From positions 1-64,000 of the forward strand of contig NZ_KK088604.1 of assembly GCF_000600335.2 (NCBI RefSeq): a DNA stretch of 64,000 nucleotides, in the 5' to 3' direction. This stretch comes from Rubellimicrobium mesophilum DSM 19309 (lineage in GTDB: Bacteria; Pseudomonadota; Alphaproteobacteria; Rhodobacterales; Rhodobacteraceae). A program made the position numbers and the translations under genes. How positions within the stretch are numbered: the first letter of the stretch is position 1; every line of letters starts with the position of its first letter. Positions 6,175 to 16,406 of the stretch are shown here, one piece after another. The notes beneath the pieces were generated by a model. The model worked only from the letters and a program-made list of their open reading frames with translations. It was not told the origin of the DNA and ran no database searches.

Positions 6175-7587
6175 ATGCAACTCTTCGAGGACATCGCCGG
6201 GGTCGTGGGCGCGGCCCAGCTCATGCGGGGCGAGGACGCCGCCCCCTGGGCGCGCGACTGGACCGGCGCCTATCATGGCCGCCCCCTCGCCGTGGTCCGG
6301 CCGGGCTCCACGGAGGAGGTCTCGCGCGTCCTCGCGCTCGCCCATGCCACGAGCACCCCGGTCGTCCCCGCCTCGGGCCGCACGGGCCTCACCGGCGCCA
6401 CCCACGCCGAGGGCGCGCTCGTCCTCTCGCTCGACCGCATGAGCCGCATCCGCGCCATCAAGCCCGGCCCCCGGGTCGCGGTCGTGGAGGCGGGCGTCGT
6501 CCTCTCCACACTCCACGAGGCCGCCGAATCCCACGGCCTCCTCTTCCCCCTCACCTTCGGCGCCAAGGGCTCGGCCATGATCGGCGGCGCGCTCTCCACC
6601 AACGCCGGCGGCTCCAACGTCCTGCGCTACGGCTCCACCCGCGACCTCTGCCTGGGGCTCGAGGTGGTGCTGGCCGACGGCCGCGTCCTCGACCTCATGT
6701 CCGAGCTCCACAAGGACAACGCGGGCTACGCGCTCCGCCATCTCTTCATCGGCGCCGAGGGCACGCTCGGCGTCATCACGGCCGCCGCCCTGAAGCTCGT
6801 CCCCCGCCCCCGCGCCTATGCGACGGCCATGGTCGCGGTCCCCTCGGTCGGGGCCGCCCTCGACCTCCTGGCCCGGCTGCGCGAGGCGACCGGAGGGGCC
6901 GTCGAGGCCTTCGAGTACATGCCCCGCATGTTCATCGAGGGCCATGTCGCCAAGATGCGGGGGGCCCGCGAGCCCTTCGACCGGCCCTACGAGCACAACA
7001 TCATGGTCGAGGTCGGCGCCACCGCGCCCCGCGACGCGGACCCGCTCCCCGACGGCACGATCCCCGTCGTGACCCGGCTCGAGGACACCCTCGCCGCCCT
7101 CATGGAGCAGGGCCGCATCCTCGACGCCACCGTCGCCCGCAGCGAAGGGCAGCGCCGCGAGATGTGGGCGCGTCGCGAATCCGCCGCCGAGATCACCCAC
7201 GACCGCCATCCCTTCGTGGACACGGACGTCGCGCTCCCCCTCGACCGCGTGGAGGAGTTCCTGGCCCTCGCCCGCCGGCGCCTGCACGAGATCGACCCGG
7301 GGGCGGAGGATTTCATCGTGGCCCATCTCGGCGACGGCAACGTCCACTACTCGGCCTACCCGACGCGCGACGACCCCGACCATTCCGAGGCCATCCGCTC
7401 CGCCGTGGACGCGGCGGCGGTCTCGCTCGGCGGCAGCTTCTCGGCCGAGCACGGGATCGGCCTGATGAAGCTCCCCTCCATGCGCGTCCACAAGGACCCC
7501 GTCGCGCTCGAGGTCATGCGGGGGATCAAGGCCGCGCTCGATCCCAAGGGCATCCTGAACCCCGGCAAGGTGGTCCCGACCTCCTGA
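6175..7587 (+). CDS. FAD-linked 2-hydroxyacid dehydrogenase (D-lactate/glycolate/D-2-hydroxyglutarate type), 470 aa
   Basis: This is a soluble FAD-dependent dehydrogenase of the vanillyl-alcohol-oxidase fold. The N-terminal half holds the PCMH-type FAD domain (VRPGSTEEVSRVLALA, PASGRTGLTGAT around residues 65-77, and the pyrophosphate-binding GGALSTNAGGSNVLRYG). The C-terminal half is the FAD-oxidase_C domain with the metal-ligand motif HLGDGNVHY near residue 384, SAEHGIGLMK near 423 and the family end LNPGKV. Length suits D-lactate dehydrogenase, GlcD-like and D-2-hydroxyglutarate dehydrogenases; the exact substrate cannot be read from sequence. No GlcE/GlcF partners adjoin it, which favours a single-subunit enzyme. 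GAGG lies before the ATG. It stands alone between the tRNA and hemC. Confidence 0.85.
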   Translation: MQLFEDIAGVVGAAQLMRGEDAAPWARDWTGAYHGRPLAVVRPGSTEEVSRVLALAHATSTPVVPASGRTGLTGATHAEGALVLSLDRMSRIRAIKPGPRVAVVEAGVVLSTLHEAAESHGLLFPLTFGAKGSAMIGGALSTNAGGSNVLRYGSTRDLCLGLEVVLADGRVLDLMSELHKDNAGYALRHLFIGAEGTLGVITAAALKLVPRPRAYATAMVAVPSVGAALDLLARLREATGGAVEAFEYMPRMFIEGHVAKMRGAREPFDRPYEHNIMVEVGATAPRDADPLPDGTIPVVTRLEDTLAALMEQGRILDATVARSEGQRREMWARRESAAEITHDRHPFVDTDVALPLDRVEEFLALARRRLHEIDPGAEDFIVAHLGDGNVHYSAYPTRDDPDHSEAIRSAVDAAAVSLGGSFSAEHGIGLMKLPSMRVHKDPVALEVMRGIKAALDPKGILNPGKVVPTS

Positions 7588-7682
7588 GGGCAGACCCCGG
7601 CCCTCCCCGGGTCGTGACGCCCCGAAGGCCCCCTGGCCCGCAGGGGACGAGCGGCGCGCGGGCCAGCGCCCGCCGCCTCGCC

Positions 7683-8618
7683 TCAGCCGAAGAAGCCCGG
7701 CCCCGCCTCGCCCAGCAGCCGCTCGGCCATCGCGCGACCCATCTCGGCCCCCTCGGCGACGGCGCCCGTCACGTCGTCCGCCAGCACCCGGCTCCCGTCC
7801 GGCCGCAGGATCTCCCCCCGCAGCCGCAGCCGGTCCCCGTCCAGCTCCGCGAGCCCCGCGATGGGCGTCTGGCAGGACCCGTCGAGCCGCCGCAGGAATC
7901 CCCGCTCGGCCGCGAGCCTCTGCCCCGTCGGCTCGTGGTGGATCGGCGCCAGCATCTCGCGCACCCGGTCGTCCGCGCTCCGCCGCTCGATCCCGATCGC
8001 CCCCTGCGCGATGGCGGGCAGCATGGCGTCGGGCGGGATCGGCCGCGCCGGGACCTCGGCGTAGCCCAGCCGGTTCAGCCCCGCCATGGCGAGGAAGGTC
8101 GCCTCAGCGATCCCCTGCGAGAGCTTCGACAGCCGCGTCTGCACGTTCCCCCGGAACTCGACGACCTTCAGGTCCGGCCGCCGCGCCAAAAGCTGCGCCC
8201 GCCGCCGCAGCGAGGAGGTCCCGACCGTGGCCCCCTCCGGCAGGTCGGCGATCCCGGCGTGCTCGGTCAGCGTCACGAAGGCGTCCCGCGTGTCCTCGCG
8301 CGGCAGGAAGCAGTCGAGCGCCAGCCCCTCGGGCTGCTCGGTCGGCATGTCCTTCATCGAGTGGACGGCGATGTCCACCTCGCCCGACAGCAGCGCCTCC
8401 TCGATCTCCTTGGTGAAGAGCCCCTTCCCCCCCGCCTCGCGGAGCGAGCGGTCCTGGATCACGTCGCCGGTGACGCGGATCACCACGATCTCGAAGGCCG
8501 CCTCGGGCAGGCCCGTGGCCTCCCTCAGCCGGTCGCGGGTCTCATGGGCCTGGGCCAGCGCCAGCGGCGAGCCGCGCGTGCCGATGCGGAGGAGGTCCTG
8601 GGTCATGGGGCGGGACAT
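7683..8618 (-). CDS. hemC: Porphobilinogen deaminase (hydroxymethylbilane synthase)
   Basis: It condenses four porphobilinogen molecules into hydroxymethylbilane in tetrapyrrole synthesis. The N-terminal signature RIGTRGSPLALAQA, the catalytic-loop region VHSMKDMPTE, the substrate-binding SSLRRRAQLLARRPDL with EFRGNVQTRL, and the cofactor-attachment site LDGSCQTPIAGLA (Cys about residue 249) are all present. Length 311 aa is normal. I start at the ATG at 8618; a second ATG at 8606 (MTQDLLRIG) is equally plausible, since neither has a good ribosome site. It is divergent from hemE, with a small unknown gene in between, a typical Rhodobacterales haem arrangement. Confidence 0.95.
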   Translation of the reverse strand: MSRPMTQDLLRIGTRGSPLALAQAHETRDRLREATGLPEAAFEIVVIRVTGDVIQDRSLREAGGKGLFTKEIEEALLSGEVDIAVHSMKDMPTEQPEGLALDCFLPREDTRDAFVTLTEHAGIADLPEGATVGTSSLRRRAQLLARRPDLKVVEFRGNVQTRLSKLSQGIAEATFLAMAGLNRLGYAEVPARPIPPDAMLPAIAQGAIGIERRSADDRVREMLAPIHHEPTGQRLAAERGFLRRLDGSCQTPIAGLAELDGDRLRLRGEILRPDGSRVLADDVTGAVAEGAEMGRAMAERLLGEAGPGFFG

Positions 8619-8744
8619 ACGCCCGGGAGGAGAAAGGGGGCAATGATACGAGCGAGCCCGTTCAATCGTAGGCGCGCGCGATGGGTCCGCTGACATCGCG
8701 TCACGCGCGCCTAAATGCCTCGTGCGTAGCTCATGGAGGAACTC

Positions 8745-8993
8745 GTGGCCGTTGGCGTCAGCAAGCAAGGGAACAGCGTGTATCTGGACCTCGGCGTCTG
8801 GTACGATGCCGAACAGGATCAGATCCATCTGACGGCCAGGGACGTGCCGGGCTTCCATACGACCGTGGGGCGGAACCCGGCCAGCAAGCGTGGGCACCCG
8901 AACCTCTTCGGCAAGCTGGCGAGGGCGTTGAGGGACGCGGGCGCTCCCCATCCCGTGATCGAGGACGCGGCGGACGACGCCGGCCCCGCTTGA
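8745..8993 (+). CDS. Conserved small hypothetical protein, 82 aa
   Basis: GGAGG at 8735-8739 sits five bases before the GTG at 8745, so I prefer that start to the ATG at 8733, which overlaps the ribosome site itself. The product ([21 protein letters not shown]..) has a beta-rich first half with [20 protein letters not shown], then GFHTTVG and a conserved-looking helical end [21 protein letters not shown] recall similar short orphan proteins in alphaproteobacteria, often in plasmid or island regions, but no function. It lies between the divergent hemC and hemE and may ride on the hemE transcript. Confidence 0.55.
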   Translation: MAVGVSKQGNSVYLDLGVWYDAEQDQIHLTARDVPGFHTTVGRNPASKRGHPNLFGKLARALRDAGAPHPVIEDAADDAGPA

Positions 8994-9024
8994 CAGCCCC
9001 GCCCGCCGCGGGCACCCCACGCTC

Positions 9025-10056
9025 ATGACCCGGAAAACCATCCTGCGCGCCCTCGCGGGCGAGGCCCTGCCCACGCCGCCCATCTGGATGATGCGCCAGG
9101 CGGGCCGCTACCTCCCCGAATACCGCGCCACGCGCGAGCGGGCGGGGAGCTTCCTCGACCTCTGCTACAATCCCGACCTCGCCGCCGAGGTCACGCTCCA
9201 GCCCATCCGCCGCTTCGGCTTCGACGCCGCGATCCTCTTCGCGGACATCCTCCTCGTCCCCCAGGCCCTCGGCCTTGACCTCGCCTTCGAGACCGGCGAG
9301 GGCCCCCGCCTCTCCACCATCACGACCGAGGCCGACCTCGCGCGCCTGAGACCCGTGGACGCCATCCACGACACCCTCTCCCCCGTCTACGAGACCGTCC
9401 GCATCCTCGCCGGGGCGCTCCCGAAGGAGACGACGCTCATCGGCTTCGCCGGCGCCCCCTGGACGGTGGCGACCTACATGATCGCCGGGCGCGGCACCCC
9501 CGACCAGGGCCCGGCCCATGCGCTGAAGGCCGCGAACCGCCCCCTCTTCGAGGCGATCCTCGACCGCCTGACCGAGGCCACCATCCTCTACCTGTCCAAG
9601 CAGGTCGAGGCCGGCGCCGAGGTCGTGAAGCTCTTCGACTCCTGGGCCGGCTCCCTCCAGGGCGAGGACTTCGCCGCCTACGCCCTCGCCCCCGCCGCCC
9701 GCATCACGCGGGCGCTCAAGGAGCGCCACCCCGGCCTCCCCGTCATCGCCTTCCCGCGCGGCGCCGGCCCCCGCTACGAGGGCGCCCACGCGGCCACCGG
9801 CGCGGATTGCATCGCCCTCGACGATGGCGTGACCCCCGAATGGGCGGCCGAGCACGTCCAGCCCGCCGGCTGCGTCCAGGGCAACCTCGCCTCTCCCCAC
9901 CTCGTCACCGGCGGCGCGGCGCTGATCGAGGAGACCCGCCGCGTGGTCCGCGCCTTCGCGAACGGCCCCCACATCTTCAACCTCGGCCACGGCATCACGC
10001 CCGACGCCAGCATCGACAACGTCCACCGCATGATCGACACGGTGCGCGAGGGCTAG
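9025..10056 (+). CDS. hemE: Uroporphyrinogen decarboxylase
   Basis: It decarboxylates the four acetate side chains of uroporphyrinogen III to give coproporphyrinogen III. Both family signatures are present: [17 protein letters not shown] near residues 12-28, with the substrate-binding arginines, and [14 protein letters not shown] near residue 138. The C-terminal region GNLASPHLV and [16 protein letters not shown] is also typical. Length 343 aa is normal. It is divergent from hemC and followed convergently by a membrane protein; its TAG lies in a CTAG that also supplies the stop of that opposing gene. The downstream pathway step, HemF, is encoded about 1.1 kb further on. Confidence 0.96.
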   Translation: MTRKTILRALAGEALPTPPIWMMRQAGRYLPEYRATRERAGSFLDLCYNPDLAAEVTLQPIRRFGFDAAILFADILLVPQALGLDLAFETGEGPRLSTITTEADLARLRPVDAIHDTLSPVYETVRILAGALPKETTLIGFAGAPWTVATYMIAGRGTPDQGPAHALKAANRPLFEAILDRLTEATILYLSKQVEAGAEVVKLFDSWAGSLQGEDFAAYALAPAARITRALKERHPGLPVIAFPRGAGPRYEGAHAATGADCIALDDGVTPEWAAEHVQPAGCVQGNLASPHLVTGGAALIEETRRVVRAFANGPHIFNLGHGITPDASIDNVHRMIDTVREG

Positions 10057-11108
10057 AGCGACTCCGACCGCTGGGGCTGAAGCACCGCGACCTCCATCCG
10101 GGCGAACCTGTCGGGTATGATCCGTTCGGAGAACCCGGCGATCGTCGACCATATCAGCAGTTGGGCGAAATCCGTGGACACGAGGTTGAAGTCCTCGGAG
10201 CTGGTCTGCCCGGCGGCGGCGAAGCTGGACCCGAACCGCTGCCAGACATGCGAGTCGGCCGTCCAGTCCGGGAAGAAGTCGCCATCGACCACTTGGCCGA
10301 CGATGAGGAAATACATCACCAGGGCGCCCAAGGTGCCGATGATCAGACGCAGGATGATCGCGAAGTGGGAGAACTCCGTGGCGATCTCCTCGGCGCCGAT
10401 CGTGGCCAGCACTCTTTGGAACAGGATCATGCGTGAAAGGAACGCGCCGGCCAATCCGCACCACATCACCGCGATCATGTGATACGGGCCCAGATTCTCG
10501 AGCGCGTCACGGTAGTAGAAGTAGGCCAGCAGCAGCACCGATGGAACGATGAGCACGCACCCGTAAAGATTCAGCCTTCGGGCCGCTTTCCGCCGGTGGA
10601 ACTGATCGAGGCTCCGTCTCTGATCCGCTCGTTGCAGTTCCCTCACAAGGGTTATGTAGATCGTGCGGCGCGTGGCGGCGTCCGCGTCATCCCTGTCGAA
10701 GGCCGTTCTCAGGTCCGCGTAACTGGGCAGGCGAAGCTGCCTGGCCCTCGCGAACCGCCCTTCGGCCTCGTCCCTGATCTCGTCGTCGCTCATGAGCAGA
10801 GCCAATCTCTGCTCCGCCTCGTAGAGGCGCAGGAAGTCGGGAGATTCCTTTTCGGACGGCCTCCTCAACAACTCCTTAACGACAGGGTCCTGGTCCTCCA
10901 AACCGCCCTGGTCTGCCAACCGCCGCTCGATTCGGCTGCAAAGAACGTCGAGACCGACCTTGTAGGTCGACCAGGGCTTTCGCTTCGCCTCGTCGCGCTC
11001 CTTCGCAAAGGAATGGCGCCACTGGACGAAAGGCTCGTTCCAAGTCTCCAGGATGCCCGCCTCCTCGGAGACCCCGCGCGTGGGAGGCGCTTCAACAGCC
11101 TTCAGCAT
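10053..11108 (-). CDS. Membrane protein of unknown function, 351 aa
   Basis: The first 190 residues are hydrophilic, charged and mostly helical ([28 protein letters not shown]), followed by membrane segments at about 196-216 ([15 protein letters not shown]), 222-246 ([21 protein letters not shown]) and 262-285 ([17 protein letters not shown]). A last amphipathic or membrane segment ends in [12 protein letters not shown]. That closing motif occurs in several uncharacterised bacterial membrane proteins. The N-terminal domain is probably cytoplasmic. It separates hemE from hemF, yet has no link to haem by motif, and its AT-richer, less biased codon use compared with the hem genes suggests insertion. 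Function unknown. Confidence 0.65.
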   Translation of the reverse strand: MLKAVEAPPTRGVSEEAGILETWNEPFVQWRHSFAKERDEAKRKPWSTYKVGLDVLCSRIERRLADQGGLEDQDPVVKELLRRPSEKESPDFLRLYEAEQRLALLMSDDEIRDEAEGRFARARQLRLPSYADLRTAFDRDDADAATRRTIYITLVRELQRADQRRSLDQFHRRKAARRLNLYGCVLIVPSVLLLAYFYYRDALENLGPYHMIAVMWCGLAGAFLSRMILFQRVLATIGAEEIATEFSHFAIILRLIIGTLGALVMYFLIVGQVVDGDFFPDWTADSHVWQRFGSSFAAAGQTSSEDFNLVSTDFAQLLIWSTIAGFSERIIPDRFARMEVAVLQPQRSESL

Positions 11109-11200
11109 CGGCGAGCTCCCGGGACGACGCGAGTTGGCTCAAGGCGATCCTACCATGCCGGACCTACTTCCGGCAATCGCCCATAAGTTGTGACGCCCCC

Positions 11201-12092
11201 TCATGCCCACTTCGCCAGCGGCGGCAGGCTCATCAGCACCGCCTCCGCGTCGTGCCCCGAGGCCAGCCCGAACTTCGTCCCCCGGTCGTAGACGAGGTTG
11301 AACTCCGCATAGAGCCCCCGGTGGATCAACTGCCGGTCCCGATCGGCCTCGGACCAGGCCTGCCCCGCCCGCTTCTCCACCAGCGGCACCCAGGCCGGCA
11401 GGAACGCCGCCCCGATGTCGTGGATCATGGCCCAGTCCCGCTCCCAGTCGCCCGAGTTCTGGTCGTCGAGGAAGATGCCCCCCACGCCCCGCGCCCGTCC
11501 CCGGTGCGGCACGAAGAAGTACTCGTCCGCCCAGGCCTTCTGGCGCGGATACTCCCCGTCCCCATGCGGCCGCAGCGCCTCCTCCAGCACGCGATGGAAA
11601 TGCGCCGTGTCCTCAGGATACTCGATCGCCGGGTTGAGGTCGGTCCCGCCCCCGAACCACCAGGCGGCGGGCGTCCAGAACATCCGGGTGTTGAGATGCA
11701 CCGCCGGGACCTGCGGGTTCCTCGGATGGCAGACGAGGCTTATGCCGCTCGCCCAGAACCTCGGGTCGTCCTCCACCCCCGGCACCCCTCGCGCCGCCAT
11801 CGCCCTCTGCGCCTCGGCCCCGAGCACGCCGTGGACGGTGGAGACCCCCACGCCCATCTTCTCGATCACGCGCCCGCCCTTGAGCGTCGCCATGCCGGCC
11901 CGCCCCCGCGTCCGCCCCGTCCGGCGCGCTCCGCTTCGTCTCCCGGACCTGGAACCGCCCCGGCGCGAGTCCCTCGGCCCCGAAGGCCGGCCCCTCCTCC
12001 AGCGCCTCGACCGCCGCGACGATCCGGTCCCGCAGCTCCCCGAACCAGATCGCGGCCCGCGCCTTCTCCTCCGCCATCGCCTCCGAGACCAT
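11201..12092 (-). CDS. hemF: Oxygen-dependent coproporphyrinogen III oxidase (one frameshift)
   Basis: It oxidatively decarboxylates coproporphyrinogen III to protoporphyrinogen IX using O2. The start ATG at 12092 follows GGGGAGGGCGCG. The first 60 residues (MAEEKARAAIWFGELRD, then FQVRETKRS) read in one frame; from MATLKGGRVIEKMGVGVSTVHG onward the gene continues in another. One extra base at about 11885-11900 explains this. The rest is a textbook HemF: VPAVHLNTRMFW, AWWFGGGTDLNP, DEYFFVPHR, RGVGGIFLDD, NLVYDRGTKFGL, VLMSLPPLAKW. No other residue is lost, and the total (about 297 aa) matches the family, so I suspect a sequence error rather than a pseudogene. Confidence 0.9.
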
Positions 12093-12180
12093 CGCGCCCT
12101 CCCCGCTATCCGATAACGGCCCTATCGCCCTTCCCGGACCCGCTCCGCAAGGCTAGGACTGGACCAACAGGAGACCACCC

Positions 12181-12573
12181 ATGCGCCCACACGCCCCCCT
12201 CGCCCTGCTCGCCGCCCTTGCCCTCGCCGCCTGCGAGACGCCGCGCGAATCCTGCCTGTCCTCCGCCTCGCGCGACCTCACCATCGTCGAGTCGCTGATC
12301 CGCCAGACGCAGGGCAACATCAGCCGAGGCTACGCCATCGAGCGCGACCAGGAGGTGACGGTGGACCGAGACTTCTGCCGCGTGGAGCGCGAGGACGGCA
12401 GCATCCGCCTGCGCCCCTGCGACCGCACCCGCGTGGAGAACGTCCGCCGCCCCGTCGCCATCGACCTGAGGGCGGAGCAGGCCAAGCTCGACAGCCTCCT
12501 CGAACGCCGCGCGGCCCTCGCCTCCGAGACCGCCGCCCGACAGCAGGCCTGTATCGCCACCTACCCCGAGTGA
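12181..12573 (+). CDS. Small secreted lipoprotein-like hypothetical protein, 130 aa
   Basis: The N-terminus MRPHAPLALLAALALAAC is a lipoprotein signal peptide with lipobox LALAAC, so Cys18 should be lipidated. AGGAGA precedes the ATG. The mature part is charged, contains four further cysteines (residues about 24, 62, 75 and 123) that could form disulfides, and ends in a coiled-coil-like helix (LRAEQAKLDSLLERRAAL). No family recognised. Its 3' end overlaps the convergent rsmC-like gene by 13 bases. Confidence 0.6.
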   Translation: MRPHAPLALLAALALAACETPRESCLSSASRDLTIVESLIRQTQGNISRGYAIERDQEVTVDRDFCRVEREDGSIRLRPCDRTRVENVRRPVAIDLRAEQAKLDSLLERRAALASETAARQQACIATYPE

Positions 12574-13580
12574 CGGCGACTCCGCTGCACGCCTGAGGGC
12601 CGGGCCGCCACCTTGGCCCGCACCGGCTGGCTCGCGTGGAGCAGCTTGAAGCCGGCGTCGCCCCCGATCTCCGCAACCTGCCGGAATCCCTCCTGCAAGG
12701 TCGCCTCGTAGGGCAGGTGCCGGTTCGCCACCACCCAGAGCTGGCCCGACGGCGTCAGCGCCTTGGCCGCCGCCGCGAGGAACGCCCGCCCGAGCCCCGG
12801 ATCGGCCGCGCGTCCCGCATGGAAGGGCGGGTTCATGACGATCCCGTCATAGGGCCCCCGCGCCCCAACCGTCGCGTCCTCCCACAGGAACCGCGCCCGA
12901 GGGTCCGTCACGTTCAGCCGCGCGCAGTCCAGCGCCAGCCGCTCCGCCTCGATGAGGTCGACCGACTCCACCCTCTCGCGCGCCAGCACCGCGAGCGACA
13001 GCACCCCGATCCCGGCCCCGAAATCGGCCATCCGCTTCGGCAGCGTCGAAGGCAGGGCCTCCGCGAGCAGCAAGGACCCCCGGTCCGCCCCCTCCGCGCT
13101 GAACACCCCCGGCTGCGAGAACAGCCCGTCCGCCCCCTTCACCGGCCCCGGCAGCGCCCAGTCCTCGAAGCCGTCCCCACCGGCGAACCAGAAGAGCCGC
13201 CCATGCCCCTGCGTGAGGCCCTCGACCTCGCCGCGCCTCGCCCGGACCTCGCGCCAGACCGAATCCACCCCATCCGTCCGCTGCCCGTCCACGAGCACCA
13301 TCGGCGCGAGCCGGGCGGCCTCGGCGATCAGCCCGCGCGCGAGAGTCTTGGAGCGCGGCACGCAGACCAGCGCGACGCCGGCCGGCCCCGCCTCCTCCAC
13401 GACGCGCCACCCCGCGCCCGCCCAGGCGTCGCGGTCGGGCCGGAACGTGTGCCGGATCGCCACCCGCTCGGCCGGCAGCGCGCCCAGGTCCATGGCCATC
13501 GGCGGACGCAGCACGAGGATCTCCCCCTCGGGGAGCGCGAGGCCCCCGTCGAGGGCCGTCAGGAGTCTGGTTTTCGACAT
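12561..13580 (-). CDS. rsmC: RsmC-like 16S rRNA (guanine-N2) methyltransferase
   Basis: A two-domain class I methyltransferase. The N-terminal half is a degenerate methyltransferase-like domain, and the C-terminal half carries the SAM-binding motif ADFGAGIGVLSLAVL (about residues 190-204), acidic VDLIEAE, and the catalytic NPPFH typical of N2-guanine and small-domain methyltransferases (RsmC/RlmG). In E. coli RsmC methylates G1207 of 16S rRNA; RlmG (23S) is the main alternative. Length 339 aa fits. It follows clpS by three bases on the same strand. Confidence 0.8.
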   Translation of the reverse strand: MSKTRLLTALDGGLALPEGEILVLRPPMAMDLGALPAERVAIRHTFRPDRDAWAGAGWRVVEEAGPAGVALVCVPRSKTLARGLIAEAARLAPMVLVDGQRTDGVDSVWREVRARRGEVEGLTQGHGRLFWFAGGDGFEDWALPGPVKGADGLFSQPGVFSAEGADRGSLLLAEALPSTLPKRMADFGAGIGVLSLAVLARERVESVDLIEAERLALDCARLNVTDPRARFLWEDATVGARGPYDGIVMNPPFHAGRAADPGLGRAFLAAAAKALTPSGQLWVVANRHLPYEATLQEGFRQVAEIGGDAGFKLLHASQPVRAKVAARPSGVQRSRRHSG

Positions 13581-13583
13581 ATG

Positions 13584-13949
13584 CTACGGAGCGGCCCCCG
13601 GCCTGCACTCCTTCTCCATGGTGCATTGCAGCGGATGCTGGTGCCGCTGGGCGAAGTCCATCACCAGCGCGACCTTGGTCTCCGCGATCTCGTACGAGTA
13701 GACCCCGACCACCGCGAGGCCCTTCTTGTGGACGGTCAGCATCAGGTCGAAGGCCTGGGCATGGCTCAGGCCGAAGAAGCGCTCCAGCACATGGACGACG
13801 AACTCCATCGGCGTGTAGTCGTCGTTGAGGATCAGCACCTTGTAGAGCGGTGGCCGCTGCGTCTTGGTGCGCGTCTCGAGCTTGACGCCGGTGCCGCCGT
13901 CCTTGTCCCGTCCGGGGCGGTCGGCCATGATGTGAGCTTGACCCGTCAT
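13584..13949 (-). CDS. clpS: ATP-dependent Clp protease adaptor ClpS
   Basis: ClpS delivers N-degron substrates to ClpAP. The conserved core is intact: [23 protein letters not shown] (Asn/Asp binding the substrate amino group, and the N-degron pocket), [20 protein letters not shown], and [28 protein letters not shown]. The start could be the ATG at 13949 ([13 protein letters not shown]) or at 13928; neither has a convincing ribosome site, and the leader is disordered either way. No clpA lies next to it here. It is in tandem with the rsmC-like gene. Confidence 0.93.
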   Translation of the reverse strand: MTGQAHIMADRPGRDKDGGTGVKLETRTKTQRPPLYKVLILNDDYTPMEFVVHVLERFFGLSHAQAFDLMLTVHKKGLAVVGVYSYEIAETKVALVMDFAQRHQHPLQCTMEKECRPGAAP

Positions 13950-14041
13950 CCTGGGTGACCTGACGCCTTCAAGGTTTGGAATTCCGTGTCCGACGAATAT
14001 AAGGCCCCCATCCGGCCAAGAAAAGACGCGAGGCGGCGAGA

Positions 14042-14741
14042 GTGCGCTCCTGGACCATCGGCTTCGACGCGGACGACACGCTCTGGCACAACGAGCGCTT
14101 CTTCCGCGCCACCGAGGAGCGCTTCCTCGCCCTCCTCTCCGACCACATGGAAGGCCCCGGCCTCAAGGCCCGGCTGCTGGACGCCGAGCGCCGCAACCTC
14201 GGCCTTTTACGGCTTCGGGATCAAGGGCTTCGTCCTCTCCATGATCGAGACCGCCGTGGAGGCGACCGAGGGGCGCGTCCCCGGCGGCACCGTCAGCGAG
14301 ATCCTCGCCATGGGCCGCGAGATGCTGGCCCACCCCATCGAACTCCTCCCCCATGCCCGCGAGGCGGTCGAGGCGGCGTCCGAGCTGGGCGAGGTCGTCC
14401 TCATCACCAAGGGCGACCTCCTCCACCAGGAGCAGAAGCTCGCGGCGAGCGGCCTGGGCGACCTCTTCGACGCGGTCGAGATCGTCAGCGACAAGACCCC
14501 CGCGACCTACCTCCGGGTCTTCGCGCGCCACGGCGGCCGCCACGCGATGATGGTCGGCAACTCGCTCAAGTCCGACGTGATCCCCGCCCTCGCCGCCGGC
14601 GCCTGGGGCGTCCACATCCCCCACGGCCTCACCTGGGAGCTGGAGGCCGCCGACGCCCCCCTGGGGCATCCCCGATTCCGGGAGATTCCCTCCCTGGGCG
14701 AGCTCCCCGCCCTCATCGGGATGCTGAGTCCCGCAGGGTGA
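14042..14741 (+). CDS. HAD-superfamily hydrolase (one frameshift)
   Basis: The GTG at 14042, preceded by GAGGCGGCGAGA, opens a frame reading [17 protein letters not shown], where the HAD motif I is D-x-D with DDTLWHN, as in the GFDxDDTLWxNE subfamily. After about 55 codons the frame is lost; a neighbouring frame then supplies [16 protein letters not shown], motif II-like VVLITKGD, and motif [27 protein letters not shown]. One surplus T in the run at about 14203-14206 accounts for the break. The repaired protein is about 232 aa, usual for this small-molecule phosphatase group. The substrate is unknown. Confidence 0.8.
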
Positions 14742-14976
14742 TGCAGCCGAGCCACAGCCGATTTTCTGCTTCGCGCTTGGGAACCGGTCCTGCCCTCGGG
14801 TCGCCCCAATCTATCGTAGGGGCCCTTGGGATCGGACCCCAGAGTTAGCGTGGAACATGACGATCCGACTGTAACGGATTTGTGCAAGACGCTTTTTCGA
14901 CGCGCCGAGCCGTGCTAGCGTCTCTCCGACACGAGGTGGGCGGGCATGTATCCGTCCCCGGGGCGACAAAGGGGCA

Positions 14977-16377
14977 GTGACTATGGGCAGGCGTTTCGGG
15001 CTGTCAGCCTGGCTGGCAATCATTCTGATCGTGAACATCCTCGGAGCCGCCGCGGCCAAGGCGGCGCCTTACGCGGCCTTCGTCATGGACGCGCGGACGG
15101 GGCAGATCTTCTACTCCGAGAACGCCGAGACGCCGCTGCATCCGGCCTCGCTGACGAAGATGATGACGCTCTACCTCGCCTTCCAGGCGATCCAGCAGGG
15201 CGAGATCAGCCTCGACACCGAGGTGCGCATCGCCGCCGATGCCGCCGACGAGCCGCCCTCGCGCCTGGGCCTCCGCGAAGGGCAGACGATCCGCCTGCGC
15301 TACCTGCTGCGCGCCGCCGCCGTGAAGTCCGCCAACGACGCCGCCATGGCCATCGGCTATGCCATCGGCGGCTCCAGGGAAGGGTTCGCCGCCCGCATGA
15401 ACGCCATGGCCGCCGCCATGGGCATGACCGGCACCCACTTCATGAACCCCAACGGCCTCGACAACCCGCAGCACCTGTCCACCGCGCGGGACATGAGCAT
15501 CCTCGGCCGCCACCTCGTCTACGACTTCCCGCAGTACTACAACCTCTTCTCCCGCCGCACGGCGGACGCGGGCATCGCGCAGGTCAGCAGCACCAACCGC
15601 CGCTTCCTCGATTCCTACGAAGGCGCCGACGGCATCAAGACCGGCTTCACCAACGGCGCGGGCTACAACCTCGTGGCCTCGGCCCAGCGGGGCGAGGTGC
15701 GGATCATCGCCACCGTCTTCGGCGGCACCTCGACCGCCGACCGCAACGCCCGCGTGGCGCATCTCCTCGACATCGGCTTCTCCAAGGCCCCCGCCCATGC
15801 GGAGATCGTGATGACCGACCCGCCGGTCGCCGTCGTCCCGCCGGCCGGCGAGCCCGCGCAGGTCGCCGTCGCCGAGGCGCCGCAGGACCTCGGCCGCGTC
15901 AGCGGCCTGGTCGAGACCTCGCTGCGCCCCATGCCCCGCCCCGGCTCCACGGTCGTGGCCTTCGCCGCAGAGGTCCCCGAGAAGGACATCGAGGACACCC
16001 TGGCCGAGGCCCTGGCCCCGCCAAGGAGGAGGTCCCGACCGAGATCATCATGACCGCCGCCGCCATCCGACGCCCCGGCGCCGCCCGATCGGTGGACGCC
16101 CGAGCCCGAGGTCGTCACCCGCCTCTCCACCTCCGGCGGCTCGCTCTGGGGCATCAACCTGGGCAAGTTCCCCTCCCGCGACTCCGCCGAGCGCGAGCTG
16201 ATCCGCGTCGCCCTCTCCGAGCCCACGACGCTCGGCGACGGCCTCCGCCGCGTGGTCCAGCGCTCGGGCGGCTTCGACGCCAACGTCATGGGCCTGACCC
16301 GCGACGAGGCCGACCTCGCCTGCCGCCGCCTCCAGTCGCGCGGCACCCAATGCTTCATGGTGGGCACGGAGGAGTAA
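14977..16377 (+). CDS. dacF: D-alanyl-D-alanine carboxypeptidase with C-terminal SPOR domain (two frameshifts)
   Basis: A penicillin-binding protein of peptidase family S11 that trims the terminal D-Ala from peptidoglycan pentapeptides in the periplasm. Residues 1-30 are a signal peptide (SAWLAIILIVNILGAAAAKA). Catalytic motifs are S58-L-T-K61, S118-A-N120 and K221-T-G223. After a linker, a SPOR-type septal peptidoglycan-binding domain (WGINLGKFPSRDSAERELI, then CRRLQSRGTQCFMVG) ends at 16377. Reading it requires two compensating single-base corrections, a missing G at about 16018 and a surplus base at about 16060; uncorrected, the frame stops at 16053. The start GTG-ACT-ATG leaves GTG 14977 or ATG 14983 possible. 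Confidence 0.88.
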
Positions 16378-16406
16378 GCCTCCTCCGACAGCATGGACTA
16401 GAGGGA

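Noticed and set aside
6049-7491. A 480-codon minus-strand frame opposite the FAD dehydrogenase
   Set aside because: His/Glu/Gly/Val-rich shadow composition without motifs or ribosome site.
14207-14669. Minus-strand open frames across the HAD gene
   Set aside because: Shadows; the frameshifted plus-strand gene shows the HAD motifs.
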